This document shows, one piece after another, positions 1 through 9,818 of a DNA stretch of 64,000 bases (positions within the stretch are counted from its first letter, which is position 1; each line of letters begins with the position of its first letter). Origin of the DNA: an uncultured Prevotellaceae bacterium. Lineage in GTDB: Bacteria; Bacteroidota; Bacteroidia; Bacteroidales; Bacteroidaceae. A program made the translations under genes and the position numbers. The notes under the pieces are model-generated. The model searched no databases. It was given only the letters and a program-made list of their open reading frames with translations, and was not told where the DNA came from. Location of the stretch: positions 1 through 64,000 of the forward strand of contig CAMWKZ010000001.1 in NCBI GenBank assembly GCA_947174945.1, read 5' to 3'.

Positions 1-775
1 GTATAGAAAGACTATTTTAGGGGCATTAATGTTGCTCATGATGCTGGTATCGTGTAAGTCACACTATGAGGTGGCTTTTGTTCAGCGCAGCCGTATTTTA
101 GTGGACGCACGCTATGACGCAAATCCTGATGTACAGGCTGCTGAGTTCTTGAAACCGTATAAGCATATTGTAGATAGCGTTATGGGGCCTGTGGTGGGGC
201 ACTCAGCCAAGTACATGACAGCCCATCGCCCAGAGGGTACACTATCGAACTTGTTGGCCGACATTTTGGTGTGGGCGGCTAAGGATTATGGTGAGCGGCC
301 CGATTTTGGAGTTTATAACATGGGAGGCGTGCGGGCCGATTTACCGAAAGGTGAGGTGACTTATGGTAATGTGCTTGACGTGGCTCCGTTTGAGAATAAA
401 ATTGCTTTTACCACGTTGTGTGGCGCCGATGTGCTGTCGCTTTTTGCTGAGATGGCCGCTGTCGGTGGTGAAGGAGTGAGCCATTCTGTTAAGATGGTTA
501 TTACGAAAGACGGTAAACTGGCGAGTGCCACTATCAATGGTGAGACCGTGGAACCACAGAAGGATTATCGGGTGGCAACGATTGACTACTTGTTGGGTGG
601 TACGGACAAGATGACGACTTTTCTCAAAGGGCGTGATGTTAATTCGCCACAGGAAAAGGCGAACAACACACGCTTTATCATCATGAACTACTTCCGTGAG
701 ATGACTAAGCAGGGCAAGGAGGTGGACTCTGAGATAGAAGGAAGAATAACGATTACAGGCTCTGCCTTAAATTAA
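1..775 (+). CDS. 5'-nucleotidase C-terminal domain lipoprotein (UshA C-domain-like), 5' end probably outside window
   Basis: ORF 29..775 reads in frame back to the window edge (YRKTILGALMLLMMLVSCKS...), giving a lipoprotein signal; contains HRPEGTLSNLLADILVWAA and YNMGGVRADLPKGEVTYGNVLDVAPFEN, typical of 5_nucleotid_C. Confidence 0.85.
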   Translation, partial: YRKTILGALMLLMMLVSCKSHYEVAFVQRSRILVDARYDANPDVQAAEFLKPYKHIVDSVMGPVVGHSAKYMTAHRPEGTLSNLLADILVWAAKDYGERPDFGVYNMGGVRADLPKGEVTYGNVLDVAPFENKIAFTTLCGADVLSLFAEMAAVGGEGVSHSVKMVITKDGKLASATINGETVEPQKDYRVATIDYLLGGTDKMTTFLKGRDVNSPQEKANNTRFIIMNYFREMTKQGKEVDSEIEGRITITGSALN

Positions 776-777
776 AT

Positions 778-1686
778 ATGGTAATGATGAAAACGAGTTT
801 TATGCAGACAATAGCTTTTCAAGAAAGGAACCGTATGGATAGTGGAAGTTGGTTCTTTGTTTTTTATTTCTTGTTTTTTATTTTCACGTGTAGCCCCGTC
901 GGAGCGAAGAAAAAGCAATTACTCATATTGCATACCAACGATACGCACTCAACTGTTCTTCCATTGAGTGCGCAGCTACCCGATACGATGAAGGCGGGGC
1001 GTGGCGGTTTCCTGCGTCGTATTGCTATGTTAAAAGAGGAACGCGAAAAGCATCCCGACTTGTTATATTTCGATTCTGGTGACTTTTGTCAAGGGTCAGC
1101 TTTCTTCACGATGTTTAAGGGTGATGTGGAGATTGGGTTGATGAACCTGATGGGCATTGACGCGGCTACTATTGGTAATCATGAGTTTGACTTTGGGCTG
1201 GAGAACATGGCACGAATGTTCCGTATGGCCCAGTTCCCTATAGTCTGTGCTAACTATGACTTTACAGGTACGGTATGTGAAGGACTGGTGAAACCTTACG
1301 TTATTATTAAGCGCAACGGATTGAAAATTGGTGTGTTCGGGGTGGCTCCAAAGATGAAAGGTCTGGTCAGCGACAAGAATTATGTGGGTGTAAAATACCT
1401 TGACCCTGCACAGGTGGCACAGGAAACGGCCACGCTGCTAAAGCAACAAGAGAAGTGCGACATGGTTATCTGTATCTCGCACCTCGGATGGAATAGCAAC
1501 CGTGGTGAGGATGACCAATACACTATTGAGCGTTCACGCAACATCGACCTTGTGCTGGGTGGACATACACATACTTATTTCCAGCAATTAGAACATTGGA
1601 ACAATATGGATGGTAAGCCCGTGCCTGTTGACCAAAATGGTAAATCGGCGATTTTTGTTGGTCGGTTGTTGGTTGACTTCAAATAA
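778..1686 (+). CDS. 5'-nucleotidase/metallophosphatase N-terminal domain protein
   Basis: LLILHTNDTHSTVLP, FDSGDFCQGSAFF, GNHEFDFG, LGGHTHTYF metallophosphoesterase motifs. The start may be internal at one of the downstream Met codons. Confidence 0.88.
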   Translation: MVMMKTSFMQTIAFQERNRMDSGSWFFVFYFLFFIFTCSPVGAKKKQLLILHTNDTHSTVLPLSAQLPDTMKAGRGGFLRRIAMLKEEREKHPDLLYFDSGDFCQGSAFFTMFKGDVEIGLMNLMGIDAATIGNHEFDFGLENMARMFRMAQFPIVCANYDFTGTVCEGLVKPYVIIKRNGLKIGVFGVAPKMKGLVSDKNYVGVKYLDPAQVAQETATLLKQQEKCDMVICISHLGWNSNRGEDDQYTIERSRNIDLVLGGHTHTYFQQLEHWNNMDGKPVPVDQNGKSAIFVGRLLVDFK

Positions 1687-1689
1687 GCA

Positions 1690-2436
1690 TTACTCGAAAT
1701 AGAACGTTAGAACAAACATTTTGGATTGCGCGCTGCAAACACTGCCTGCATAGGCTTTTAGGTTAGCATCGCGCAATTCGTTGATATGGTTCTTATCCAG
1801 TACGTTGCCCAGTCCGAAGCAGAATTTCAGTTCGGGAATCAGTTTAAAGAAAGGCAAGTAAAAGTCGCATCCCATACCCACCTCCAGCATCGTGTTGTAG
1901 CGCTTGATACTTATCATCTCTTGGTCACTGCTGGTCAGGTTAAGCATAGGGTTGATGCCCGCCATGACGTAAGGGCGGTGATTGTTCCAACGCGGTGCGG
2001 CAAACTTGATGTCTAATGGCAATGACAGAAATGTATTCTTTAGGTCTTGCGTCTGTCGAATGTTTCGTCCCTGTGCGTCCTGCTGTTTCATATTCAGAAA
2101 CGTTAGGTGCTTGGCACCGAAATGCAACGTGGGGGTGAAGCGCAGCGAGAAGTGTGTGCCCAGCCGCATCTCACTCAGTACACCTACGGAAAAGCCTGGG
2201 TCCCATTTGTCTGCATCGCACAGGATGTATTGCTCGGTCATATTTCCGTCGGCATCCTCCATCAGGTGTGGTCCTATGTTCTCCAGTTCCAAATCTTGCA
2301 TGTGCATACCAACCAGTATGCCGAAGTGCAATGGGCGCAGGTCGATATATGGCTTGTTCTGCACGCGTCGGTCTGTTTGGGCTGTCACGTGCAAGGCAAT
2401 AAGCCCTGTCAGTAGGAGCGTTACTAATCGTTTCAT
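1690..2436 (-). CDS. Outer-membrane beta-barrel (PorT-like) protein
   Basis: Signal peptide MKRLVTLLLTGLIALHVTAQ; alternating beta-strand pattern ending in aromatic ...FVLTFYFE. Start chosen at the internal Met of ORF 1690..2499. Confidence 0.7.
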   Translation of the reverse strand: MKRLVTLLLTGLIALHVTAQTDRRVQNKPYIDLRPLHFGILVGMHMQDLELENIGPHLMEDADGNMTEQYILCDADKWDPGFSVGVLSEMRLGTHFSLRFTPTLHFGAKHLTFLNMKQQDAQGRNIRQTQDLKNTFLSLPLDIKFAAPRWNNHRPYVMAGINPMLNLTSSDQEMISIKRYNTMLEVGMGCDFYLPFFKLIPELKFCFGLGNVLDKNHINELRDANLKAYAGSVCSAQSKMFVLTFYFE

Positions 2437-2549
2437 TTGTATTCTAATAACGTAAGACAGGTATGTATTATTATTTCGACTGCGTATAAATTGTGACAAG
2501 GGAACAAAAAAACTCTCATCGGAAATAGGTATTTATCAAAAATAATGCC

Positions 2550-2557
2550 TACCTTTG
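2550..2557 (+). promoter_or_regulatory. Bacteroidetes-type -7 element TACCTTTG upstream of ferredoxin
   Basis: TACCTTTG matches TAnnTTTG, about 50 nt upstream of the ATG. Confidence 0.55.
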
Positions 2558-2607
2558 CATCACAATTAGTTAGTATTTATATTCATTCATTTAAATAGTA
2601 AAAGATT

Positions 2608-2775
2608 ATGGCATACGTAATTGGTGACGACTGCATTGCATGTGGTACATGTATCGATGAGTGCCCCGCTGGAGCAATCTCTGAGGGCGACAAGTATTCA
2701 ATCAACCCCGACACTTGCACGGAGTGCGGCACATGCGCTGACGTTTGTCCGTCAGAGGCTATCAGCCTTCCTTAA
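2608..2775 (+). CDS. 4Fe-4S ferredoxin (2[4Fe-4S], 55 aa)
   Basis: Read directly: MAYVIGDDCIACGTCIDECPAGAISEGDKYSINPDTCTECGTCADVCPSEAISLP*. Two CxxCxxCxxxCP motifs; below the ORF-track length cutoff. Confidence 0.95.
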   Translation: MAYVIGDDCIACGTCIDECPAGAISEGDKYSINPDTCTECGTCADVCPSEAISLP

Positions 2776-2805
2776 GGAATAAGCTGAGTTTATGTGGTTA
2801 ATGCG

Positions 2806-2835
2806 AATGGGGCTCCCGAAAGGAGTCCCATTTTT
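2806..2835 (+). terminator. Intrinsic terminator of ferredoxin gene
   Basis: AATGGGGCTCC CGAA AGGAGTCCCATTTTT hairpin plus T-run. Confidence 0.8.
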
Positions 2836-3017
2836 GTGTATATGTCCATCTTCTTTTCCGTATTTAACGCTTCTTTTCCGATGCGTCATCCATAGGAAAG
2901 GCCAACCTCTTGCCCCTTAACCTTTAATTATTCTTAAATTCGTAAACAAATCGATTGTTATTTCAGGGGAAGTGAATATCTTTGCGATATCAAAGTGATA
3001 TCAAAGATTAATGCGTT

Positions 3018-3983
3018 ATGGAAACAAAAGAATTTAAGTTTAACGGGACGGTGTGGAATGGCTTTTTGATGCTGTTCTTGGTTTTGGCTCTGTTGGTGGT
3101 GTCGATTGTCGGTATTGTCTATGCTATTATTCAGTTGGAGGGTAGCGATGGCTGTTGCGGTGGTTGGCTGCTGGGTGGCAGCATTCTGCTGTTGGTGGCT
3201 GACATTGTAATGATGTGCAGTTTCTTGCGATTAGAACCTAATGAGGCGCGCGTTATTACGTGGTTTGGTAAATATAGCGGTACGTTTTCGGAAACGGGCT
3301 TTTATTGGATTAATCCTTTCTACAACACTAAGAATGTGAGTTTGCGTGCCCGTAATCTGGATGCTGAACCTATTAAGGTGAATGACAAGACGGGTAATCC
3401 TGTGATGATTGGACTGGTGCTGGTATGGAAGTTGAAGGACACGTACAAGGCATTGTTCGAGGTGGATACACAGACGATGGCGGCTGCGCCTAACACCATC
3501 GGTTCTGACACGAAGGGACTGATGAAAGCGCTGGAGCAGTTTGTCCGCGTGCAGAGCGATGCCGCCCTACGTCAGGTGGCTGGCCAGTATGCCTACGATG
3601 ATGAGGATTCGAAGACGAATGAACCTACGTTGCGCTCCAGTGCTAATGAGATTAACGTACAGCTGGAACAGAAGTTAGACGAGCGGCTGGCACTGGCTGG
3701 TATTGAGGTGGTTGAGGCTCGCATCAACTATCTGGCCTATGCCCCAGAGATAGCAGCCGTCATGCTGCGCCGCCAGCAGGCTTCGGCTATCATTACGGCT
3801 CGCGAGAAGATTGTGGAGGGTGCCGTTTCGATGGTGAAGATGGCACTTGACAAACTTTCCAACGAGAACATTGTTGATTTGGACGACGACAAGAAGGCCG
3901 CTATGGTCAGCAATCTGCTCGTCGTGCTCTGTGGCGACGATGCTGCCCAGCCTGTAGTGAACACTGGCACATTGAACCATTAA
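3018..3983 (+). CDS. SPFH/band 7 domain membrane protein
   Basis: Two N-terminal TM segments, then RLEPNEARVITWFGKYSGTFSETGFYWINPFYNTKNVSLRARNLD...IVEGAVSMVKMAL. Confidence 0.88.
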   Translation: METKEFKFNGTVWNGFLMLFLVLALLVVSIVGIVYAIIQLEGSDGCCGGWLLGGSILLLVADIVMMCSFLRLEPNEARVITWFGKYSGTFSETGFYWINPFYNTKNVSLRARNLDAEPIKVNDKTGNPVMIGLVLVWKLKDTYKALFEVDTQTMAAAPNTIGSDTKGLMKALEQFVRVQSDAALRQVAGQYAYDDEDSKTNEPTLRSSANEINVQLEQKLDERLALAGIEVVEARINYLAYAPEIAAVMLRRQQASAIITAREKIVEGAVSMVKMALDKLSNENIVDLDDDKKAAMVSNLLVVLCGDDAAQPVVNTGTLNH

Positions 3984-4012
3984 GTCTTACTGCGTGTTAT
4001 AAGTATTATTCA

Positions 4013-4198
4013 ATGGCCGAGAAGACGACCAAAAGTTTTATTCTGCGCGTCGATGCTGACACCATGAGCGCAATAGAGGCTTGGGCTGCGGACGAGTTTC
4101 GCAGTACCAACGGCCAGTTGCAGTGGATTATCACCGAGGCACTGCGCAAGGCCCATCGGCTGCCGAAAAAGAAACGTACAACCCGTGAACAAGAATAA
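4013..4198 (+). CDS. Arc-type ribbon-helix-helix small DNA-binding protein
   Basis: 61 aa KSFILRVDADTMSAIEAWAADEFRSTNGQLQWIITEALRKAHRL, RHH pattern. Confidence 0.7.
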   Translation: MAEKTTKSFILRVDADTMSAIEAWAADEFRSTNGQLQWIITEALRKAHRLPKKKRTTREQE

Positions 4199-4628
4199 CA
4201 TTCATTTCCAAGTGCATCGTACCAAAGGGGGTACGATTGTTGAAGTGGTGAGCGGCCTGCTGGTGCTCATTTCCTTACTCCTCAGTTTCTTGTTGCTGAG
4301 CAAGTCTCCAGGGGATGGTGCAGCCCTGCTGATAAATACGCTAAGCGCAGGCCTTGGCGTTCTGCTCATACTGGCCCTTGCCTATTGCCCTACGACCTTC
4401 AATATACCTGACGATTCGCCGGCAGAGCTGTTTGCTGCCACCGTGCTTCTTCTGCGCATCACGGCCCTGTGGTTAGGGTTACTCACGTTGGGCATTACGC
4501 TTTGTACGTTCTTCAGTTTCAGCCCTGCGCTGTTTTCAGGCGTGTGGGGCTTGCTGTTTATACCCTTGCTGTGCTGGTACTTTCGCGCTTATATAAAGGC
4601 GAAGCGTATAACCTATGAACAAAAATAA
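4185..4628 (+). CDS. Small multi-TM membrane protein (GTG start)
   Basis: 147 aa with four hydrophobic segments; overlaps the preceding RHH gene by 14 nt. Confidence 0.6.
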   Translation: MNKNNIHFQVHRTKGGTIVEVVSGLLVLISLLLSFLLLSKSPGDGAALLINTLSAGLGVLLILALAYCPTTFNIPDDSPAELFAATVLLLRITALWLGLLTLGITLCTFFSFSPALFSGVWGLLFIPLLCWYFRAYIKAKRITYEQK

Positions 4629-5463
4629 GTTTGCTGACCCTGTGTTTCCTGTGTACATCATGATAGGACTACGCATATTCGTTTTCATACTTGGTGTGTT
4701 TTTCGATATTAGTCCTACGCTGGTTGGGGGCATGTGGGTCTTGGTGTTTGTGTTTTTTTCATGCTGGGGGTTTTATTGTATGAAAAGTAACCGTCATAAC
4801 AACAAACCTATGAAAAAGAGATTATTTGAAACATTGGTGTCTGATATAATGGCAGACCCTTTTTTCTCGGACTACAAATTTAAGAAAAGCGACAATATGC
4901 TGTATCGTTGCGATGGTGGCAGTAGAATTTGTATCAAACTACCACATTGGCGCGATTACGGGGAGTGTAGAATACGTGTGTTATATGGACGCCGTTTTGA
5001 GATTCTTACAAGATGGTTTGAGAAATTTAGTTGTTTGACACTTCGAGACCAAAGGTCTAATGATAATGTTATTCATAGTAATACTTATTATGGTCTGGAT
5101 GATGACATTTACTTTGATTATAATTTCTCTGATTACGATAAAAAGGTACGCAAGTTTATTCCAATGCTAAAGGAAAACCTGACAAACTTCTTAAAGAAGT
5201 ATTCTACTTTAGAGGATTTTTACAACGTAGATGTTTTACCAGTAATAACGAATGATAAAGAACTTCCAGATGGTGGTGCTGAGTGGATATTCATTTATCT
5301 CACTCTGGGATTTCTTGTTGACAAAGACAACTATCCTACTCTAAAGAAAAAGATACTTGAGCGTGTTGAATGGATGCACGGCCGCAATGAACCCAATGTT
5401 GCACATTACTACGACAGGATGGATGAAATAATCTCATATATGGAAGAAAATGTGAGATTATAG
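4615..5463 (+). CDS. Hypothetical protein, N-terminal TM region plus acidic cytosolic domain
   Basis: 282 aa; overlaps the preceding ORF. The soluble domain begins around MKKRLFETLVSDIMADPFFSDYKF. Confidence 0.6.
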   Translation: MNKNKFADPVFPVYIMIGLRIFVFILGVFFDISPTLVGGMWVLVFVFFSCWGFYCMKSNRHNNKPMKKRLFETLVSDIMADPFFSDYKFKKSDNMLYRCDGGSRICIKLPHWRDYGECRIRVLYGRRFEILTRWFEKFSCLTLRDQRSNDNVIHSNTYYGLDDDIYFDYNFSDYDKKVRKFIPMLKENLTNFLKKYSTLEDFYNVDVLPVITNDKELPDGGAEWIFIYLTLGFLVDKDNYPTLKKKILERVEWMHGRNEPNVAHYYDRMDEIISYMEENVRL

Positions 5464-5473
5464 CACTATTCAG

Positions 5474-5602
5474 CCTCCAGTATCTCCTTCGGGTTGCTCC
5501 AGTATCTCTTTCCACCTGCTTTAGTATCTGTTTACCCCAGTAAACAGATACTGTTTAATGTCGATGTAGATACTCGAGCAACCCGAAAGAGATACTGGAG
5601 GT
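5474..5602. repeat. Family A palindromic 22-bp-period repeat, copy 1
   Basis: AGTATCT at 5479, 5501, 5523 and inverted AGATACT at 5546, 5568, 5590 (22-bp steps, 23 across the centre). Outer arms CCTCCAGTATCTC...TTCGGGTTGCTC / GAGCAACCCGAA...GAGATACTGGAGG. Confidence 0.9.
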
Positions 5603-5662
5603 TAAAGCAATGGTTAATAGCGCGTAAATAGCGGGTGATTTTAGTAGAAAATGCGGCGAAGG

Positions 5663-6598
5663 CTAATAGGCTTCGCGGTATTTGTTTTCGTCCTTGTCTT
5701 CCAGCATTGAGAGGTATGACTGGTATCGGCTTTGGGCGATGTAGTGGTCTTCTACAGCTTTCAGCACAGCACAGCCCGGCTCGTGGGTGTGGGTGCAGTC
5801 GCTGAAACGGCACTGCTTCGAAAACTCGAATATTTCCTTGAAGTAGCTGGTCAGTTCCTCGCGCTCCATGTCAAAAGTGCCGAAGCCTTTGATGCCCGGG
5901 GTGTCGATGAGCCAGCTTCTTTGAATGGGATGGTTGTCTGTAGGGAGGGGGAGCATCTCAGAGAAAGTGGTAGTGTGCATCCCCGTGTTGTGAGTATCGC
6001 TGATTTCTGCCGTGCGCTGGTTGGCTCCGGGCACGATGCGGTTGATGAGTGTCGACTTGCCCACACCGCTGTTGCCACTAAGCAGCGTGACCTTACCCTC
6101 CAGCAGGGGGCGCAGCTCGTCAACCCCTTGGCCTGTCTCGGCTGATATGATATGACACTCGTACCCGATGGTCTCGTATAGCTGTACCATCATTTGCTGG
6201 TAATGCTGCTCTTCCTTGGTGAGTACGTCCACCTTATTAAATATAAGGACGACGGGCACCCGGTAAGCCTCGGCAGATGCTAAGAAACGGTCGATAAACG
6301 TTGTCGAAGTCTCGGGCTTGCTGATGGTGACGAGCAGGAACGCCTGGTCGACATTGGCAGCGAGGATATGGCTTTGCTTCGATAGGTTGATGCTTTTGCG
6401 GATGATATAGTTGCGGCGGTCTTCTATCTCGGTGATGAAGCCGTCTTTGATTTCCACGCGGTCGCCCACTGCCACAGGGTTGGTCGAGCGAATGCCCCGC
6501 AGTCGGAAGTTCCCCTTTATCTTACAATCGGCAGTTAGCCCATCGTCCGTCAGGACGGTGTACCAACTGCCGGTATTCTTGATGACAAGTCCTTTCAT
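5663..6598 (-). CDS. rsgA: Ribosome small subunit-dependent GTPase A
   Basis: Circularly permuted GTPase: [29 protein letters not shown]-terminal Zn-finger [16 protein letters not shown]. Confidence 0.97.
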   Translation of the reverse strand: MKGLVIKNTGSWYTVLTDDGLTADCKIKGNFRLRGIRSTNPVAVGDRVEIKDGFITEIEDRRNYIIRKSINLSKQSHILAANVDQAFLLVTISKPETSTTFIDRFLASAEAYRVPVVLIFNKVDVLTKEEQHYQQMMVQLYETIGYECHIISAETGQGVDELRPLLEGKVTLLSGNSGVGKSTLINRIVPGANQRTAEISDTHNTGMHTTTFSEMLPLPTDNHPIQRSWLIDTPGIKGFGTFDMEREELTSYFKEIFEFSKQCRFSDCTHTHEPGCAVLKAVEDHYIAQSRYQSYLSMLEDKDENKYREAY

Positions 6599-6604
6599 GT
6601 AAGA

Positions 6605-7165
6605 TTAAACCGTCATGATTTCCTTGTTCTTGGCCTCCATCAACTCATCGAGTTTCTTGATGTATTTGTCGTGAACCTTCTGCAATTCCTGTTCGGCATC
6701 CTTCTCGTTATCTTCGGACAGCCCGTCCTTGATGGCCTTCTTCAGCTTGTCCTTGATGTCAGCACGCACGTTGCGCACCTCCACCTTTGCCTTCTCAGCA
6801 ATCTTATTGCACTGCTTCACCAAGTCGCGACGGCGCTCCTCGGTAGGCTGGGGGATGCCCAGACGGATAATCTCGCCATTGTTCTCAGGGGTGATACCCA
6901 CGTCAGAGTCCATGATGGCCTTCTCGATGTCACGAATCTGCTTCTTGTCCCACGGCTTGATGGCAATGGTGCGGGCATCGGGTGTTGAGATGTTGGCAAC
7001 TTGGTTGAGGGGAACTTTTGAGCCGTAAGACTCTACACGCACGCCATCCAGAATGGCTACGTTGGCGCGTCCGGCGCGAATGCGGTTCAGCTCCTCTTCG
7101 AGGAACATGGTAGCCATCTCCATGCGCTCTTCGGCAGCGGCTAATGTTTCTTTAACGTCTATCAT
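6605..7165 (-). CDS. frr: Ribosome recycling factor
   Basis: 186 aa: RIRAGRANVAILDGVRVESYGSKVPLNQVANIS, TEERRRDLVKQ. Confidence 0.97.
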   Translation of the reverse strand: MIDVKETLAAAEERMEMATMFLEEELNRIRAGRANVAILDGVRVESYGSKVPLNQVANISTPDARTIAIKPWDKKQIRDIEKAIMDSDVGITPENNGEIIRLGIPQPTEERRRDLVKQCNKIAEKAKVEVRNVRADIKDKLKKAIKDGLSEDNEKDAEQELQKVHDKYIKKLDELMEAKNKEIMTV

Positions 7166-7230
7166 ATTTTCTTCAATGATTTAATTTCCTCCGACAAAGA
7201 TACGGATAAGCCAGCAAAAAGCAAAATAAA

Positions 7231-8403
7231 TTAGCATTTATTTTTTATTTTCATGATATTTGCGGGGGCACGGCCAGCATCCAGTTCGGCTTTCATAAAG
7301 TCCATGTCGGGTGCCACGTGCTCAAAGAACTGGTGATAGCCCGTGCAAAGGTAGTTCAGCCCGTACTCGCCATAGCGGTCGGCGGTGAAGCGGTTCTTGG
7401 GGCATTCCCCGTGACAGGCGAAAAGAAACTGGCACTCACGGCACTGGCGGGGCAGTGCTCCCTGCTTCATGCGCCCGAAGGTGCGTTGTCGTTCTCCGTA
7501 GAGCATACTGGTCAGCGACTGTTGTCGGATGTTTCCCAACCTAAATTCAGGAAAGACAAAGTGGTCGCAGGCATAAACATCGCCGTTAAACTCCATGACG
7601 GCAGCATGGCCACACATAGCCGACAGGGAACAGATGCCGGGTGCTACACCTGCCCAGTTGGCCAGCGTAGCGTCGAAAGTCTGCACGAAGATTTCGCCTA
7701 CGTCCTGTTTGACCCATTCGTCGTATAGCGTGCAAAGGAAACGCCCCCACTGCTGGGGAGATACGGAGAAGTCGGTCACCACTCCGTCCTGTCGCTCTAC
7801 AATAGGGGTAAACTGTAAATACTGGCAGCCTATGTCGCGGAAGAAACGGTAGAACTCCAGCGGATGGTCGGCATTGTAGCTGTTGACCACCGCCATCGCG
7901 TTCCATTCCACCCCGTGCTTCTGCAGCAGTTGGATGCCCCGCATGACATCGTGCCATGACGGGCCACCGTTGCGGCTCCTACGATAGCGGTCGTGAAACA
8001 CTTGCAGGCCGTCAATGGAAATGCCTATCAGGAAGTGGTTCTCCCGAAAGAACTCGCACCATTCGTCCGTCAACAGGGTGCCGTTGGTCTGTAGGCAGTT
8101 GTCTATCTGCCGACCGCGTGCATAACGGCGTTGCAGCGCCAATGCCCGTTGGTAAAAGCTGATGGGGCGAAGCAGCGTCTCGCCCCCGTGCCATGTGAAC
8201 AGCACTTGCGGCATGGTCTGTGCCTCAAGATACTGGCGGGTGAACTCCTCCAGCAGCTCGTCGCTCAATAGTGGCCGTTGTTCCGCAGGGTATAGCTCCC
8301 GTTTCTCCAGATAGTAGCAGTAGCGGCATGACAGGTTACACAACGCTCCGGCGGGCTTCAGCATCACGTAGAGCGGTTTCCCGAAAGGCGCTATGGTGCT
8401 CAT
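7231..8403 (-). CDS. Anaerobic sulfatase-maturating enzyme (radical SAM/SPASM)
   Basis: CNLSCRYCYYLEK radical SAM motif, TWHGGETLLRP, C-terminal Cys-rich SPASM; 4-nt overlap with the upstream sulfatase gene. Confidence 0.93.
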   Translation of the reverse strand: MSTIAPFGKPLYVMLKPAGALCNLSCRYCYYLEKRELYPAEQRPLLSDELLEEFTRQYLEAQTMPQVLFTWHGGETLLRPISFYQRALALQRRYARGRQIDNCLQTNGTLLTDEWCEFFRENHFLIGISIDGLQVFHDRYRRSRNGGPSWHDVMRGIQLLQKHGVEWNAMAVVNSYNADHPLEFYRFFRDIGCQYLQFTPIVERQDGVVTDFSVSPQQWGRFLCTLYDEWVKQDVGEIFVQTFDATLANWAGVAPGICSLSAMCGHAAVMEFNGDVYACDHFVFPEFRLGNIRQQSLTSMLYGERQRTFGRMKQGALPRQCRECQFLFACHGECPKNRFTADRYGEYGLNYLCTGYHQFFEHVAPDMDFMKAELDAGRAPANIMKIKNKC

Positions 8404-9818
8404 TTCTTGAGGTTGTCTTCAGGAATAGGGTAGTTGACCGACGGGGTGCGCATCTTGCGCATCATCTTGTCCAGCTCCTTCACCATCTTGGGATGCTCCG
8501 CAGCCAAGTTAGTCGCCTCGGCAGGGTCTTCGCTGATGTGGTATAGCTCCAGCGGAGCCCCCTTCTTGACCGTCACGCATTTCCATTCGCCGTGGCGTAT
8601 GGCCCGCTGTTTGCCGGGAAATTCCCAGTACAGGTATCGGTCGTCGGTGTTGATGTCCTTGCCAAAGAACAAGGGCGATATGTCCATGCCGTTGGTGTCT
8701 GCCGGCACGGCGTTGCTGCTTCCTGCCAGTTGTGCCAGTGTCGGCATGAAGTCGGGAAAGTAGACGATGTTGGAGATTTGGCGTGCTGGCACCCGTCCGG
8801 GCTGGTTGACAATCAAGGGCACCTTGATGCCTCCCTCGTACAACTGACCCTTGCGCCCCTTTAGTCCGGCTCCGCAGTTCAGCTCTTTCAGGGGAGCCAT
8901 CACAGCCGCCCCGTTGTCAGAGGCAAAGATAATCAGCGTGTTCTCGCGCAGTCCAAGGTTGTCGAGCGTGCCCAACAGTCGGCCAATGTTATAGTCCATG
9001 TGGGTCACCAGTGCGGCGTAGCGCTTGGTGTTCATCGACCATTCGCCGTGCTCGTCGTACCATGACGTGTCGTCGATGTTGTACGGTTCGTGGGGGGCAT
9101 CGTAGCCCAGAAACAAGAAGAAAGGGTTGTTCTTGTTACGGTGTATGAAGGCGATGGCATCGTCGGTGGATATTTCCGTGTTGTGCCGCACGTGGGCATC
9201 GTGCTCGTTCTCCTTGATATGGATGAGGCTGTCGCCCCACAGGCGGTAGTAGGGATAATAGTAAGGCGAGTTGGAATGTACGGTGGAGATAGTCCATCCG
9301 TAGAACTCGTCAAATCCGCGGTGGTTGGGAGCTGAGCCCGGGTCGTAGCCGTCCAGATGCCACTTGTTTACCAGACACGTCCTGTAGCCCGCCTTGCCCA
9401 TCACGGTTCCTAAGGTGATGTCCTCGGCCAGCAGGTTGGCGCGCCGCACGATGGTCGTGTCGCCACGCGGGTTAATCTTTAGTCCCGTCATGCCACCAGC
9501 GTAGCACTGGTTATCGCGAATGCGCGTGTTGCCCGAGTTCTTGCCCGTCATCAGCGAACAGCGCGATGGCGAACTGATGCCGCTGCCCGCATACGCCTGT
9601 GTGAAGCTGGTACCCGTTGCTGCCAGTCGGTCGATGTTAGGGGTCTGGATGTATTGGTTGCCGTAGCAGGCCAGGTCGCCATAGCCCATGTCGTCGGCCA
9701 GAATAAAGATAATGTTAGGCCGCTCTGGGGTGGCTTGTTGCTTAGGCTCGTCGGTTGCCTGTGCCTGTTGTGCCAGCAGCGTGCTGACAGTCAGTAGCAG
9801 ATTCTTTCCGTAATTCAT
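8400..9818 (-). CDS. Sulfatase, Ser-type FGly motif
   Basis: RPNIIFILADDMGYGDLACYGN; SSPSRCSLMTG (S-x-P-S-R); signal peptide. Confidence 0.95.
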   Translation of the reverse strand: MNYGKNLLLTVSTLLAQQAQATDEPKQQATPERPNIIFILADDMGYGDLACYGNQYIQTPNIDRLAATGTSFTQAYAGSGISSPSRCSLMTGKNSGNTRIRDNQCYAGGMTGLKINPRGDTTIVRRANLLAEDITLGTVMGKAGYRTCLVNKWHLDGYDPGSAPNHRGFDEFYGWTISTVHSNSPYYYPYYRLWGDSLIHIKENEHDAHVRHNTEISTDDAIAFIHRNKNNPFFLFLGYDAPHEPYNIDDTSWYDEHGEWSMNTKRYAALVTHMDYNIGRLLGTLDNLGLRENTLIIFASDNGAAVMAPLKELNCGAGLKGRKGQLYEGGIKVPLIVNQPGRVPARQISNIVYFPDFMPTLAQLAGSSNAVPADTNGMDISPLFFGKDINTDDRYLYWEFPGKQRAIRHGEWKCVTVKKGAPLELYHISEDPAEATNLAAEHPKMVKELDKMMRKMRTPSVNYPIPEDNLKK

